This document shows, piece after piece, positions 45,540 to 55,013 of a DNA stretch of 64,000 bases. Position 1 is the first letter of the stretch. Each line of letters starts with the position of its first letter. The DNA is from Streptomyces atratus (lineage in GTDB: Bacteria > Actinomycetota > Actinomycetes > Streptomycetales > Streptomycetaceae): positions 1 through 64,000 of the forward strand of contig NZ_FPJO01000006.1 in NCBI RefSeq assembly GCF_900119365.1. Direction: 5' to 3'. The position numbers and the translations under genes are program-made. The notes below the pieces were generated by a model. The model searched no databases, was not told the origin of the DNA, and saw nothing but the letters and a program-made list of their open reading frames with translations.

Positions 45540-46451
45540 ATGTCAGGCATAAGAAGGCGGCGTACGTTTGGCGGGCTTCTGGCCGCCGTCGTGTTGATGG
45601 TAGGTGCGGCGCCTGGGGCGTCCGCAGGCGCCGTCGGGGCGAGTGACGCGGCTCGGTCGCCGTCGGCGGTTTCAGCGGCCGCGGGAAGTATCCCGTCCGT
45701 CGGCACTGACTGGGGTGCACCGGGGCCGTACGCCGTGAGTGTGGATGTCGGGCTTGTGCACACCTTCTACCGGCCGCAGAATTTGGGGCAGTCGGGCGAG
45801 TCCCACCCGGTGATCATCTGGGGGAACGGCACAGGCGCGGTGCCCGGGGTGTACAGCTCGCTGCTGCGGCACTGGGCGAGCCAAGGCTTCATCGTGGCTG
45901 CCGCCAATACGCCGACCTCCAACTACGCGATCAGTATGCGCCTGGGCATCGACGTGCTGGAGCAACGGAACGCAGACAGTTCAAGTCCCTACTACCACAA
46001 GGTGGATCTGGCGCACATCGGCTCCGCCGGTCACTCGCAGGGTGGCGCGGCCGCCGTCAATGCGGCGATCGATCCACGGGTGATCACCGCTGTGCCCATC
46101 CAGCCGGGTCCCCTGACCGATCCGGATCTGATGGACGAGCCCGTCTTCTATCTGGCCGGGCAGCAGGACCACATCGTGTGGCCGGCGTTGGTGAAGGCGA
46201 TGTACCAGGACTCCGACCACGTCCCTGCCGTCTACGGTGAGGTCCGGGGCGCCGGCCATCTCGACTCGATCGGCGACGGCGGGGACTTCCGTGCCCCGGC
46301 CACCGCCTGGTTCCGCTATTGGCTGATGGGCGATGAAGCGGCTGGCCGGATGTTCTTCGGCCCGGACTGCGGCTACTGCGCGGATGCCACCTTGTGGTCC
46401 GGCTGGAAACGGAACGCCGCGGCCCTGCAGCGTTCCGGCCCGACGACCTGA
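45540..46451 (+). CDS. Secreted alpha/beta hydrolase, cutinase/lipase-like
   Basis: 303 residues. Signal peptide (RTFGGLLAAVVLMVGAAPGA, cleavage near ASA). The fold is of the PET-hydrolase/chlorophyllase-like group: HPVIIWGNGTGAVPGVYSSL (oxyanion loop), FIVAAANTPTS, nucleophile elbow GSAGHSQGGAAA, VFYLAGQQDHIVWP (Asp loop) and VRGAGHLDSIG (catalytic His). Two cysteines near the end (CGYC) may pair. ATG 45540 follows GGAGGAG. It probably hydrolyses an ester outside the cell; the substrate is unknown. Monocistronic. Confidence 0.85.
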   Translation: MSGIRRRRTFGGLLAAVVLMVGAAPGASAGAVGASDAARSPSAVSAAAGSIPSVGTDWGAPGPYAVSVDVGLVHTFYRPQNLGQSGESHPVIIWGNGTGAVPGVYSSLLRHWASQGFIVAAANTPTSNYAISMRLGIDVLEQRNADSSSPYYHKVDLAHIGSAGHSQGGAAAVNAAIDPRVITAVPIQPGPLTDPDLMDEPVFYLAGQQDHIVWPALVKAMYQDSDHVPAVYGEVRGAGHLDSIGDGGDFRAPATAWFRYWLMGDEAAGRMFFGPDCGYCADATLWSGWKRNAAALQRSGPTT

Positions 46452-46719
46452 GGGGCAGGCCCCGGTTCAGCGCGGTGTGAACCGCCGACTTATATGGGGA
46501 AAGCGGGACGCGGTCGGGTTGGCCGCTCGTAGCGTGCCGTAGGACGCCGGTCCGGGTGACTCGTGAACCGTCTGCCGCTCTTCGGGGCTGGCTCTCCCTG
46601 GGTATGTCGCCGGTCCGGTGTCCGTCCGCGGTCTGACTCAACAGAGGCGTGTCCCGGCCAGGTTGGTTCCGGAAGTCGGCGTGTCGACCGTGGCTGTCCC
46701 CGTCGTCCGACTGTGACTT

Positions 46720-46780
46720 GAGACAGCGGATGATCTCTTGTTTGGTCTTGCCCTCCGCCGTGCGCCGGGCGATCTCGACT
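46720..46780 (-). pseudogene. IS110-family transposase fragment
   Basis: Minus strand reads IARRTAEGKTKQEIIRCLK, a conserved C-terminal helix of another IS110 subgroup. It is about 20 residues long and butts against an integrase fragment on the opposite strand. Confidence 0.5.
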
Positions 46781-46784
46781 CGTC

Positions 46785-46975
46785 GAGATCATCCAGAACC
46801 TCCGCGAGCGCGTCCGCGAGGCCCGCGGCAGCGGCTGGCTCGGTGAAGTCGAAGGGCTCCAGGTCAGTCTCGATGCCGCCAACGCCAAGCTGCACAGCCT
46901 CAAGCGCACCCCTACGGACGGCCGGCCACAGCTGGTCGACCTCGGCATGCCCGTCTTCACCGAATCCGCTTCACC
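46785..46975 (+). pseudogene. Integrase/transposase C-terminal coiled-coil fragment
   Basis: Reads EIIQNLRERVREARGSGWLG, then EVEGLQVSLDAANAKLHSLK and TPTDGRPQLVDLGMPVFT. This resembles the C-terminal segment of Streptomyces site-specific integrases or transposases with the SGWLGEVEGLQVSL motif. The frame stays open to 47030, inside the convergent methyltransferase gene. Confidence 0.5.
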
Positions 46976-46995
46976 ACCCCAGACGGATTCGAACC

Positions 46996-47655
46996 TCATG
47001 GCCGTTCGGGCCTGTGGGCAAGAAAGGTAGCGAAAGTCCTCTCAGCCCCTTCGCTGGGTTCCTCCACCAGACGTGCGGTGAGGACGAGCCCGGCCTGCTT
47101 CAGGAGCGCGGCAATCCGATCAGGCGGCAGCAGGTAGGACTCGTAAGACACCGGATGACCGCCGTATGCCTGTGTGGGACGTAGATGTTGGTCGGCCCCT
47201 ACGTGGCCGGCCAGCATCAAACAGCCGCCAGGCGCGAGAGTTCGGTGGAACTCGCCGAACACCACCGGCAGCAACGTCGGCGGTGTGTGGTGGGTGGAGT
47301 AGTACGCGAGGATCCCCCCGAGGCCTTCGTCCTCGATCGGGAGCGAGGTCATCGAACCGACGCTGAAACGCAGATCTGGGTAAGCACTACGGGCCAGCTC
47401 GACCATGGCGGGCGATAGGTCTATGCCGAACGCAGGCACTTGCCGCTCGGCAAGGTAAGCCGTGACTTTGCCGGGCCCACATCCCAGGTCTGCGACGGGC
47501 CCGAGGTCGGCCGTTCGCACCACCTCTGCGAAGACGTTCAGCATCCCCCGTGACAGCGGATCCAGCTCCGCCGGAGGCTGGACCTGTTCGAAGTAGTCGG
47601 AGGCGACCGTGTCGTACGACTCCCGGACGGCGGCGAGGTAGGAGAGATCAGGCAT
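46996..47655 (-). CDS. SAM-dependent methyltransferase
   Basis: 219 residues. [20 protein letters not shown] is motif [21 protein letters not shown] and [20 protein letters not shown] complete the class I core. [20 protein letters not shown] and [14 protein letters not shown] follow. It resembles uncharacterised UbiE/Methyltransf_25-type enzymes of actinomycetes. It is divergent from the frameshifted HIT operon with only 31 bases between starts, so the promoters overlap. Confidence 0.82.
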   Translation of the reverse strand: MPDLSYLAAVRESYDTVASDYFEQVQPPAELDPLSRGMLNVFAEVVRTADLGPVADLGCGPGKVTAYLAERQVPAFGIDLSPAMVELARSAYPDLRFSVGSMTSLPIEDEGLGGILAYYSTHHTPPTLLPVVFGEFHRTLAPGGCLMLAGHVGADQHLRPTQAYGGHPVSYESYLLPPDRIAALLKQAGLVLTARLVEEPSEGAERTFATFLAHRPERP

Positions 47656-47686
47656 GAGGCGACTCTAGTGAGGGCCCGCAGCCCAC

Positions 47687-48183
47687 GTGATCACTTTCTC
47701 AGTCCGGAAGAGCGCACCCGCCATTGCCGACGCCATCGGCCACCGGATGCGGGCGGCCGAAGCCCGCGTCCAGGTCACCCACCACCACATCGACCGGCCG
47801 CCGGTCCCCCGCAAACACCCACGCCCCGACTGCCCGTTCTGCCGGATCCCCCCGGAGCGCCCGCCACGATCGTCCACGAATGGGCTGATGCCCTCGCGAT
47901 CGTGCCCCGCAGCTGCGGCTGCACCGACGGTCACCTCCTGGTCCTGCCGCGCGACCACGTCGCCAACTTCACGACCGACCCTGTCGTCTCCGCCACCGTG
48001 CAGCTGCGCGCCGCCGAACTCGCCGGGCAGATCGGCGGCCAGTGGAACTACCCCACCTCCTGTGGCCCGGACGCGACCCAGACCGTGTTCCACCTCCACG
48101 GGCACCTCGTTCCCCGCGCCGCCGGCGGCGGCCTCGCCCTCCCCTGGACCCACCCCACCCGCGAACAGGAGCCCACCCGATGA
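47687..48183 (+). pseudogene. HIT-family nucleotide hydrolase, one frameshift
   Basis: GTG 47687 opens ADAIGHRMRAAEARVQVTHH and PRKHPRPDCPFCRIPPE. From about 47860 the protein continues one base out of frame: ATIVHEWADALAIVPRSCGC, TDGHLLVLPRDHVANFTTD and the HIT triad VFHLHGHLVPRAAGG. Adding one C in the run near 47868 restores ERPATIVHEW, so it is one recent lesion, or a sequencing error, in an otherwise complete gene of about 165 residues. HIT proteins hydrolyse dinucleoside polyphosphates or nucleoside phosphoramidates. The stop overlaps the next gene (ATGA). Confidence 0.65.
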
Positions 48184-48862
48184 AGCGCTACTCCTTCTTC
48201 CGCCGCCGCTGTGCCAACGCGCCCGGCCCCCTCACCCCTGAGGACCAGGCCACCGTCGACGCGTTCCGCTCGATGCTCGCCGCCCTGCGCACCACGGAAC
48301 CCTGGACGCCGGACCGCTGCCAGGACGTCGCCGTCGAGGTCGGGCCGTTCATCGAACGCGCACACCCCCGACCCGGCGACGACCATGGCACCGACCAGAT
48401 CGCCGTCGCCCTGGTCCACCCCGACACCCCGCGGCCTACCTCCACGGCCACCAGCTCGGCTACACCGGCAAGGGCTGGCTGCGCTGCGAGACGACCGCGA
48501 TCCTCGGCACCTGGCAGCCGGCCTACGCGATGCTCACCCACGCCGCCGCGAACCTGCCCTTCCCCGACGACATCGGCATGAACCCCGCCCACTACGGCGT
48601 CCACGTCGAAGCCCAGCACAGCGACGGCACCGGCCACACGCTGCTCCGCCTCGGGCCCTGCACCCAGACCTGGCTCGCCTGCCACGACGCCGACCGCCTC
48701 AGCACCGAGCTGGAGGGCGAGGCGGTCACCGCCATCCCCGGCTTCACCGTCACGGCGAAGGACGCGCCGTTCGACGTCAGCGACCACGAGAGCTGTACCG
48801 ACCCGCACGGCGCCGATGCCGCCGCGCTCCTGGCCGACGCCTTCGCGGGGGTGAGCGCGTGA
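48180..48862 (+). pseudogene. Hypothetical protein, one frameshift
   Basis: ATG 48180 overlaps the HIT stop. It reads RYSFFRRRCANAPGPLTPED, FRSMLAALRTTEPWTPDRCQ and IERAHPRPGDDHGTDQIAVA. Near 48425 the frame shifts by one base and continues AYLHGHQLGYTGKGWLRCET, TAILGTWQPAYAMLTHAAAN and FDVSDHESCTDPHGADAAAL to 48862. The whole would be about 227 residues. I know it only as a type of conserved Streptomyces hypothetical found beside HIT-like genes. Lesion or sequencing error. Confidence 0.55.
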
Positions 48863-48993
48863 CCACCCTGGCCCTGTACGAGACCGAGGCCAGCGAGGAC
48901 GACGACGGCACCACGCACCCGGTCGAACAGCTCTGGCCACCGTGCCCCATCCCCGCCGGCGGACGTGAGGAGGCCGGCGAGCCGTTGCGGTAG
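48859..48993 (+). CDS. Very small acidic protein
   Basis: 44 residues (TTLALYETEASEDDDGTTHP, VEQLWPPCPIPAGG). GTG 48859 overlaps the previous stop (GTGA), the third such overlap in this operon, which supports real translation. Function unknown. Confidence 0.5.
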   Translation: MTTLALYETEASEDDDGTTHPVEQLWPPCPIPAGGREEAGEPLR

Positions 48994-49229
48994 TTCCTCG
49001 GTCGCTGGCTGACTGCCGAAGGATGCCCGGGCGACGAGACGGTCCACTTTTGCGCGACACGCTGAGTAATGGCATGGTTGCAATTGGTCACTTTGAGGGC
49101 AGGTGGCGGATCTCATCCTCTGCCCGGAGTTGTGACAAATCCCGTGCACTGCCCGCCCTCTCGCACGTGATCAGGGATGGGCTGTGGCGGGCCCGTGAAC
49201 AACACCTACGCAGAGGCGGTAGCTGTCCC

Positions 49230-50561
49230 ATGGCACAGGAAGCCAGGATCGACGTCGAGCTGACGTGGAAGCAGGCCGAGGAGAAGTCCTCGGCGGACAA
49301 GGTGGCGGAGTTCGCCAAGAACCTGCCGCAGGGCCCTTGGTTCGGCACCCCGACGGGCGTGGCGCGCGACAGCGACCGGCAGCCGAAGCACACCTGGCCG
49401 CTTCGGTCCGCCCGACCGTACCGGCGGGAGGTGGCCGTCGGCGAGGCTGCGGTCTACCTCGCCGACGGCCACGACGAGCTGGAGCGGCCGTTCATCTTCG
49501 CGGACGGCTTCAACTACGGCCGCAGTGACCTGCCGGGGCTGTTCGCCCACTTCAACGCGCCCTACCCGGGCAGCAACGTGGGCTTCCTCGAGCAGCTGCT
49601 CACCGCGGGCATCGACGTTGTCCTGGTCGGCTTCGAGGAGCGCCACACCTACATCCAGGCCAACGCCGGGGTGGTGATCAGCGCCATCAACAAGGTCATC
49701 CAAGAGAGGCAGGGCGGTGAGCCATTGATCGTCGGCGGGGTCAGCATGGGCGGCATCATCACCCGGTACGCCCTCGCCGAGATGGAGAACCAGCACCAGG
49801 ACCACGAGACCGCGACCTACCTCTCCTGGGACTCCCCACACAACGGCGCCTGGATCCCGCTGATCCTCCAGCAGATGGCCTACTTCTTCGAGTCGCTGCC
49901 GGCCAAGCCCGGCAAGGTCAAAGAGGCCGAGCTGATCAGGAGCCCCGCCGCGCAGCAGCTGCTGTACGCATGGATCCCGGACGCGAAGTACGAAGGCCCC
50001 GTCGCCACCTCCAGCGAACTGCGCACGCAGTTCCTGGCCGAACTGCGCGACCTCGGCCAGTTCCCGCAACGGCCGCGCAAGCTGGGCGTGGCCAACGGCA
50101 CCGGCAACGGCACCGGCCGCGACCTGCCGGCCGGCACGGAGGTGTTCAAGCGGCAGGTGCCGCTGGTCGTCTACGCCCAGGCGAACTTCCAGCCCAACGG
50201 CGGAACGCGCAAGCCGATCGGTGAGATGCGGGCCGTCGGCCAGGTCCGACGGGGCTTCACCTCGTACGTTCCCGGCCTTGACGGCACGCCCGGTGGCACC
50301 CTCGGCTCCTTCGGCAAGATCGCTGCGGCACTCGGGGCTGACATCCCGGAGAAGTACAAGTTCAGCTGCTTCGTCCCCTCCGTGAGTGCGGTCGCGCTGG
50401 ACTACGACCCGGCCAAGTGGGACGTCAACCCGTACGAGAAGGTCGAGGAAGCCGACGAGAAGAGCGCGCTCGACGAGTTCAAGTGCGACAGCGAGAACAC
50501 CGAGCACAGCCAGGTGACCAAGCCACTGGTCGACTGGATCATGGAGCGAATCGTCCACTGA
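49230..50561 (+). CDS. Lipase-like alpha/beta hydrolase, cytosolic
   Basis: 443 residues. It opens EARIDVELTWKQAEEKSSAD, then RPFIFADGFNYGRSDLPGLF, LTAGIDVVLVGFEERHTYIQ, nucleophile elbow VGGVSMGGIITRYAL, and YLSWDSPHNGAWIPL, the pattern of PGAP1/lipase-like esterases. ANGTGNGTGRDLPAG is an unusual Gly/Asn/Thr loop. A late His (EHSQVTKPLVDW) could complete the triad. No signal peptide is seen, though a secreted route cannot be excluded. A possible GAGGCGG lies 11 bases upstream of ATG 49230. Substrate unknown. Confidence 0.75.
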   Translation: MAQEARIDVELTWKQAEEKSSADKVAEFAKNLPQGPWFGTPTGVARDSDRQPKHTWPLRSARPYRREVAVGEAAVYLADGHDELERPFIFADGFNYGRSDLPGLFAHFNAPYPGSNVGFLEQLLTAGIDVVLVGFEERHTYIQANAGVVISAINKVIQERQGGEPLIVGGVSMGGIITRYALAEMENQHQDHETATYLSWDSPHNGAWIPLILQQMAYFFESLPAKPGKVKEAELIRSPAAQQLLYAWIPDAKYEGPVATSSELRTQFLAELRDLGQFPQRPRKLGVANGTGNGTGRDLPAGTEVFKRQVPLVVYAQANFQPNGGTRKPIGEMRAVGQVRRGFTSYVPGLDGTPGGTLGSFGKIAAALGADIPEKYKFSCFVPSVSAVALDYDPAKWDVNPYEKVEEADEKSALDEFKCDSENTEHSQVTKPLVDWIMERIVH

Positions 50562-50768
50562 TACGCCATTGAGTGCTCCGGTTGGCCAACGTGACGCTCA
50601 GCGGCACGGTGCGGCGACGGGCCAGCACCGCGTCGGCGGGATGTCGGCCGTCTGGCGGGGCCGTCGGTGATCCATGGGCGATGTGTCGGTGGCTGCTGGA
50701 ACGGTGGGTGTCGAGTTGCCCAGCAGAGCAGCCGCAGCCGCTTTTGACAGCAAGGGAGCCCCGTCGCC

Positions 50769-51719
50769 GTGTCGTCCACGCCCTCCACCCTGCCCTGGGA
50801 TGTCCAACGGCTGCCGCGTGCTGATGGCAGCGTCTTCCTGGTCACCGGCGGCAACGCCGGCATCGGGTACTTCGTCGCGGAGCAGTTGTCGGCAACCGGA
50901 GCCACTGTCGCACTCGGCAGCCGGAATCCCGCGAAGGCTGAGGTCGCAATGGCCTCGATCCGTGCGTGTGTCCCTGGCGCGCGGGTGCGGGCCGTACGGC
51001 TGGACCTCGCCGACCTCTCGTCGCTCGAAACAGCGGTGGAATCACTGGAGGTGGAATGGCTCGACGCGGTGGTCCACAACGCTGGCGTCGCGCTTGACGA
51101 CCCGCCGCGCAGAGAGACCGGGGACGGTCACGAGCTCATGTTCGGCACGAACCACCTCGGGCACTTCGCGTTGACCCAGCGGCTGATGCCGCTACTGTCG
51201 GCTGCGCCGGCAGCCCGCATTGTGACCATGGGCAGCTTCGCGGCGAAGTCCGAGCGGCTCGACCTGGACGACCTGCAGTCCCGTAAGGACTACCGGCCCA
51301 AGCGCACCTACGGACGCTCCAAGTTGGCACAGATGTACTTCGGCGTCGAACTCGACCGCCGCCTGCGCGCTGTCGGCAGCACGGTGGAGAGCGTGGTGGT
51401 CCATCCCGGCGGCGCGCTGGACTCCCTCACTCCGTCACGGCCGCCGGTCCATGTGCGAACTACCGGCGCACGGCTGAGCGCGGCACCCGCAGCCCTCCTC
51501 GTCCAGGGCAAGCACGCCGGGGCATGGCCTGCGGCCCGGGCGGTGCTCGACCCGGCTGTGCGTGGAGGCCAATTGTGGGGACCGCGCGTCCTCGGCCTGC
51601 GTGGCGAGCCCAGACTTGAACCGGTGTGGAACCACCTCACCGACACCTCCGTCGCGGCGCGGTTGTGGGACGCAAGCTGTGATCTGACCGGCGTCGACCT
51701 CGGTACCGTCCCCGGATAG
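50769..51719 (+). CDS. Short-chain dehydrogenase/reductase (WWOX/retinol-dehydrogenase-like)
   Basis: 316 residues. Rossmann site VFLVTGGNAGIGYFVAEQL (about 22-40, TGGNAGIG), VVHNAGVALDD (NAG), and the catalytic pair in TYGRSKLAQMYFGVEL (YxxxK). The long C-terminal part after HPGG (APAALLVQGKHAGAWPAARA) is typical of this SDR branch, which reduces ketones or aldehydes with NADPH. GTG 50769 is the frame start. It is convergent with the sugar transporter, with a strong bidirectional terminator between. Confidence 0.83.
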   Translation: MSSTPSTLPWDVQRLPRADGSVFLVTGGNAGIGYFVAEQLSATGATVALGSRNPAKAEVAMASIRACVPGARVRAVRLDLADLSSLETAVESLEVEWLDAVVHNAGVALDDPPRRETGDGHELMFGTNHLGHFALTQRLMPLLSAAPAARIVTMGSFAAKSERLDLDDLQSRKDYRPKRTYGRSKLAQMYFGVELDRRLRAVGSTVESVVVHPGGALDSLTPSRPPVHVRTTGARLSAAPAALLVQGKHAGAWPAARAVLDPAVRGGQLWGPRVLGLRGEPRLEPVWNHLTDTSVAARLWDASCDLTGVDLGTVPG

Positions 51720-51738
51720 TCCCAGGCCCGCGCCTGCG

Positions 51739-51780
51739 GCCGACGCCCGCCGACCGTCGCGGCGGTCGGCGGGCGTCGGC
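51739..51780. terminator. Bidirectional terminator, 18-bp perfect stem
   Basis: A perfect 18-base inverted repeat, 51739-51756 with 51763-51780, around TCGCGG. It lies between the convergent SDR and transporter genes. Confidence 0.8.
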
Positions 51781-51799
51781 GGCCCGGTCTGCGTCCCGC

Positions 51800-53149
51800 T
51801 CACTCCCCCGATCGCGCGACGACCGCCGCCCCGGCGGGCTCCTTGACCGGTGACGGAGGGATCAGCCCGTCCGCCACCGCGTCGTCCGCGGCGGACTTCG
51901 GCTCCTTGAGGGTGAAGGTGAGCACCAGACCCACCAGATAGACGGAGGCGATCACCCAGACGGTGCCCTCGATGCCGATCGGGCCGACCAGTCCGGCCAC
52001 GGCCGAGCCGACGAACTGGCTGAGGCCGGCGCCCAGGTTGAGGATGGCGACCGCGCTGGCGATATGACGGGGCGCGAGCAGCGGCATGATCGCGGAGAGC
52101 GGTACGAACGCCCCGAGGGCCAGCCCGTAGACGACGGCGACGGCGAGCGTGATGCCGAAGCTGGGGCCGACCGCCTCGGGCACGTAGTAGAGCGCGAGCA
52201 CGGTCACGAAACAGCCGAGCCCGCCCACCCAGGCGACGGTGTTGACGCCGCCGATCCAGTCCGCGACGTAGCCGGAGAGGAGGTTGGCCACGACATTGGC
52301 CAGCAGCATCGTGCCCCAGATGGTCTGCCACTGCGCCGTGGAGAAGCCGACCTCGTTGACCATATGGGTCGTCAGGAAGACCACGAAGGCGTAGAAGGAC
52401 AGGGTGTTGATCAGTCGGACCACGCCTCCGGCGCCCACGCGGGGGTGCGTCTTGACGATGGTAAGCGCCTTGACCATCTGGGACATGGAGTCCTTCATCG
52501 ATGCCGGAGGCCCCTTGGTGACCCGGGCCCGGACGAGGAAGATCACCAGCGCGCCGCCGGCGGCGACGAAGGCGAGGGAGAGCCAGAGGGTGGCCATCTC
52601 GCCGACGACGGGGATGACCGCGCCCGCGAAGTAGGAGCTGATGACGCCGAGTCCGGCGGTGGAGGCGAACCAGTACCAGCTGACGGCCCGGCTGAGTTTC
52701 TCGCTCGGGGTCTCCATCGCGATCCAGACCAGGAAGCCGTAGGCGAAGAAGGGGTAGCCCAGGCCCCGGATGCCGAACGTCAGCAGCATCAGCGGGTAGT
52801 TTCCGGCGGCCACGCCGACGGTCAGGAAGAGGACCTCGAAGACGCCCCAGATCCCCAGGCCCAGCAGCATCACCCGACGTGGACCCCAGGCTTCGGCGAG
52901 CGCACCGGAGAGCCAGGCCGCGACGGCGACCACGAAGCCGTAGACGCTCCACAGCAGGGCGACCTCGCTGCCGGAGAGCCCGCGCGACTCCAGATAGGGC
53001 GAGAGGAATCCGACTTCGATGCCGTCGCCGACCATGAAGAGCATGACGGCGAGGTAGCCGAAGGCGAGAGGGCGAACGATCCCCTGCCGTTCGAGCAGTC
53101 CGGGGCGGGGCACGGCGGCGTCGGCCGCGGTATGAGGCGAGGTGGGCAT
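51800..53149 (-). CDS. MFS transporter, polyol/pentitol permease-like
   Basis: 449 residues with about twelve transmembrane segments. VMLFMVGDGIEVGFLSPYLE and SGALAEAWGPRRVM (loop 2-3) resemble the RbtT/DalT/CsbX group of pentitol and sugar-acid permeases. The central loop has KDSMSQMVKALTIVKTHPRV. ATG 53149 has GGAGGA; the frame opens at 53167. It is divergent from the SorC regulator, with a 33-bp motif (53178-53210) repeated upstream of the FGGY kinase. It is likely the entry step for the substrate of this locus. Confidence 0.85.
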   Translation of the reverse strand: MPTSPHTAADAAVPRPGLLERQGIVRPLAFGYLAVMLFMVGDGIEVGFLSPYLESRGLSGSEVALLWSVYGFVVAVAAWLSGALAEAWGPRRVMLLGLGIWGVFEVLFLTVGVAAGNYPLMLLTFGIRGLGYPFFAYGFLVWIAMETPSEKLSRAVSWYWFASTAGLGVISSYFAGAVIPVVGEMATLWLSLAFVAAGGALVIFLVRARVTKGPPASMKDSMSQMVKALTIVKTHPRVGAGGVVRLINTLSFYAFVVFLTTHMVNEVGFSTAQWQTIWGTMLLANVVANLLSGYVADWIGGVNTVAWVGGLGCFVTVLALYYVPEAVGPSFGITLAVAVVYGLALGAFVPLSAIMPLLAPRHIASAVAILNLGAGLSQFVGSAVAGLVGPIGIEGTVWVIASVYLVGLVLTFTLKEPKSAADDAVADGLIPPSPVKEPAGAAVVARSGE

Positions 53150-53177
53150 GTGTCCTCCGGCGTACACAACAGATGCG

Positions 53178-53210
53178 TGAACATCTGATCAAAATTCGAA
53201 CCAAAGTGCA
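53178..53210. promoter_or_regulatory. Probable SorC site 1 (transporter/regulator promoter)
   Basis: Begins TGAACATCTGATCA, contains TTCGAAC and ends AAAGTGCA. It agrees at 23 of 33 positions, without gaps, with 57763-57795 before the kinase gene, in the same orientation relative to the downstream gene. Binding by the adjacent SorC protein is inference. Confidence 0.65.
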
Positions 53211-53325
53211 TGTAATATGAGTGGCGCCTCTGCGGGTGTCAACCCTTGGCCGGGGTGCGCGTTGTCCGGTCCGCCGGGCCTTGACCGGCGGAGGGCGGCG
53301 AGGACAGGATCCGAACGGAGGATCA

Positions 53326-54297
53326 ATGGAGAGAACAAATGGTCAGAAACAACCGCCGCTGGGCAAGATCGCGCGGCTGTACTACGAGCATGGTCTGACC
53401 CACCAGGAGATCGCCGATCTCTGTGGGCTGTCCCGGATCAAGGTCACCCGGCTGCTGGCGGAAGCCCGCCTGGTCGGGATCGTCGAGATCACGGTGCACA
53501 GCGACGACCATTTGTTCGTGGGCCTGGAATCGGCCCTCGGACACGCCTATCCGCTCCGCCAGGCATGGGTGGGCCCCGCCTTCGAGGACGAGGGCCGCGC
53601 GCTCCACTCCCTGGGGGCGGTGGCCGCCGACTGCGTCACCGCCTTCCTGACGGAGGGCACCACCGTCGCCGTGGGCCTGTCGGGGTCGGTCGCCGCGATC
53701 CCCGGGCATCTGCGGAAGGCGACCGGGCTGGATCTGAGCATCGTCCCGCTCACCGGGAGCAAGGGCGGCGTCTCCCGCGCGGCCAGCCCCCATGAGCTGG
53801 CCCTCTCCTTCGCCGCCGCCGTGGACGGGCGGGCCTACCACCTGCCCGCTCCGCTGCTCGCGCGCAACGCGCAGGCCGCACGGGTGTGGCGGGAGGACCC
53901 GGCGGTCCAGGAGACGCTGGAGCGGGCCGTATCGGCGGATGTACTGATCGCCGGAATCGGCGGCACCGCCGCCGACGCCGGACTGCTCGTCCAGGGTCTG
54001 AGCGCCGTGGAACTCGCGGGCATCCGGGAGCGGGGCGCGGTCGGCGACATCTCCGGGCGCTTTTTCGACGCGGACGGCGCCGCCGTGCCGGGCGAGGTGG
54101 ACGAGCGGCTCATCGGGCTGAGCCTGGAGCAGTTGCGGGCGGTCCCCGTCCGCATCGGCGTGGCGCGCGGGGCCGACAAGCGGCGGGCCCTGGCGGTCGC
54201 GCTGCGCCACGGCCTGATCAATGTGCTGGTGACCGATGTCAGCACCGCCGAGGCGCTGCTGGCCGACGCCGACGCCCCCGAGGGGGCCCCTTCATGA
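53326..54297 (+). CDS. SorC-family sugar-responsive regulator
   Basis: 323 residues. N-terminal HTH: KIARLYYEHGLTHQEIADLC and GLSRIKVTRLLAEARLVGIV (about 13-52). The sugar-phosphate-binding domain follows: FLTEGTTVAVGLSGSVAAIP, SIVPLTGSKGG, SADVLIAGIGGTAADAG and VGDISGRFFDADGAAVPGEV, the SorC/DeoR effector pattern. GGAGGA precedes the ATG. It is divergent from the permease and 67 bases upstream of the aldolase, so it probably controls all five genes in response to a phosphorylated intermediate. Confidence 0.88.
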   Translation: MERTNGQKQPPLGKIARLYYEHGLTHQEIADLCGLSRIKVTRLLAEARLVGIVEITVHSDDHLFVGLESALGHAYPLRQAWVGPAFEDEGRALHSLGAVAADCVTAFLTEGTTVAVGLSGSVAAIPGHLRKATGLDLSIVPLTGSKGGVSRAASPHELALSFAAAVDGRAYHLPAPLLARNAQAARVWREDPAVQETLERAVSADVLIAGIGGTAADAGLLVQGLSAVELAGIRERGAVGDISGRFFDADGAAVPGEVDERLIGLSLEQLRAVPVRIGVARGADKRRALAVALRHGLINVLVTDVSTAEALLADADAPEGAPS

Positions 54298-54364
54298 GCC
54301 GCCGCCGGGAGTTCCGCGGCGACGCCCTCAGGGGCATCCGAGCGACGCTACGAAAGGACACGAT

Positions 54365-55000
54365 GTGAAGCCCGTACAAACGCGCGAGGAGCTGTGTGAG
54401 CAACTGGCCGAGGTCGGCCGACTCGCCGTGGAGCGCGGACTGGTGCTCGCCAGCGGCGGGAATCTGTCGGCGCGGCTGCCCGGCTCCGACGAGTACGTGG
54501 TCACCGGCGCGGGGACCTGGCTGGACCGTCTGGAGGTCGCGGACTTCACCGTGATGAACCTCGCCGGGGAGCGGACCGGGGGCGCGGAGCGGCCGTCCAG
54601 CGAGTGGAAGCTGCACCAGCGGACGTACCAGGTGCGGCCGGATGTGAACTGCGTGGTTCATCTGCACCCGCAGCACGCGGTGCTGCTCGACGCCGTCGGC
54701 GAGCCGATACGGCTGATCACCCTCGACCACGCCTACTACGTCCGCTCCATCGGCACGGTGCCGTACCATCCCAACGGGTCGGACGAACTCGCCGACGCCT
54801 CGGCCGAGCAGGCGCTGACGCACGACTGCGTCGTCCTGTCCCACCACGGCAGTTCCTCGCTGGGTGCGGATGTGGGCATGGCGTTCCGCCGCGCGATGAA
54901 CCTGGAGGAAGCCGCCGTGGCGACCTATCGCGCGCTGACGCTGGGCAACGCGACCGCCGCTTTCCCGTCCTCGGCCCTGGCCGCGCTGCACCACGCGTGA
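54365..55000 (+). CDS. Class II aldolase/adducin-family enzyme (fuculose-phosphate-aldolase-like)
   Basis: 211 residues, the family's usual size. Zn-binding and phosphate motifs are present: LASGGNLSARLPGS, VVTGAG, SSEWKLHQRTYQVRPDVNCV with VHLHPQHAV (two His ligands), and HHGSSSLGAD (third His). It cleaves a ketose- or sugar-acid-phosphate to a C3 plus C2 or C3 aldehyde, or epimerises at C4. GAAAGGA lies six bases before GTG 54365. It follows the SorC gene in the same direction and ends at a very strong hairpin. Confidence 0.85.
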   Translation: MKPVQTREELCEQLAEVGRLAVERGLVLASGGNLSARLPGSDEYVVTGAGTWLDRLEVADFTVMNLAGERTGGAERPSSEWKLHQRTYQVRPDVNCVVHLHPQHAVLLDAVGEPIRLITLDHAYYVRSIGTVPYHPNGSDELADASAEQALTHDCVVLSHHGSSSLGADVGMAFRRAMNLEEAAVATYRALTLGNATAAFPSSALAALHHA

Positions 55001-55013
55001 CCTCTGCTTCCTT

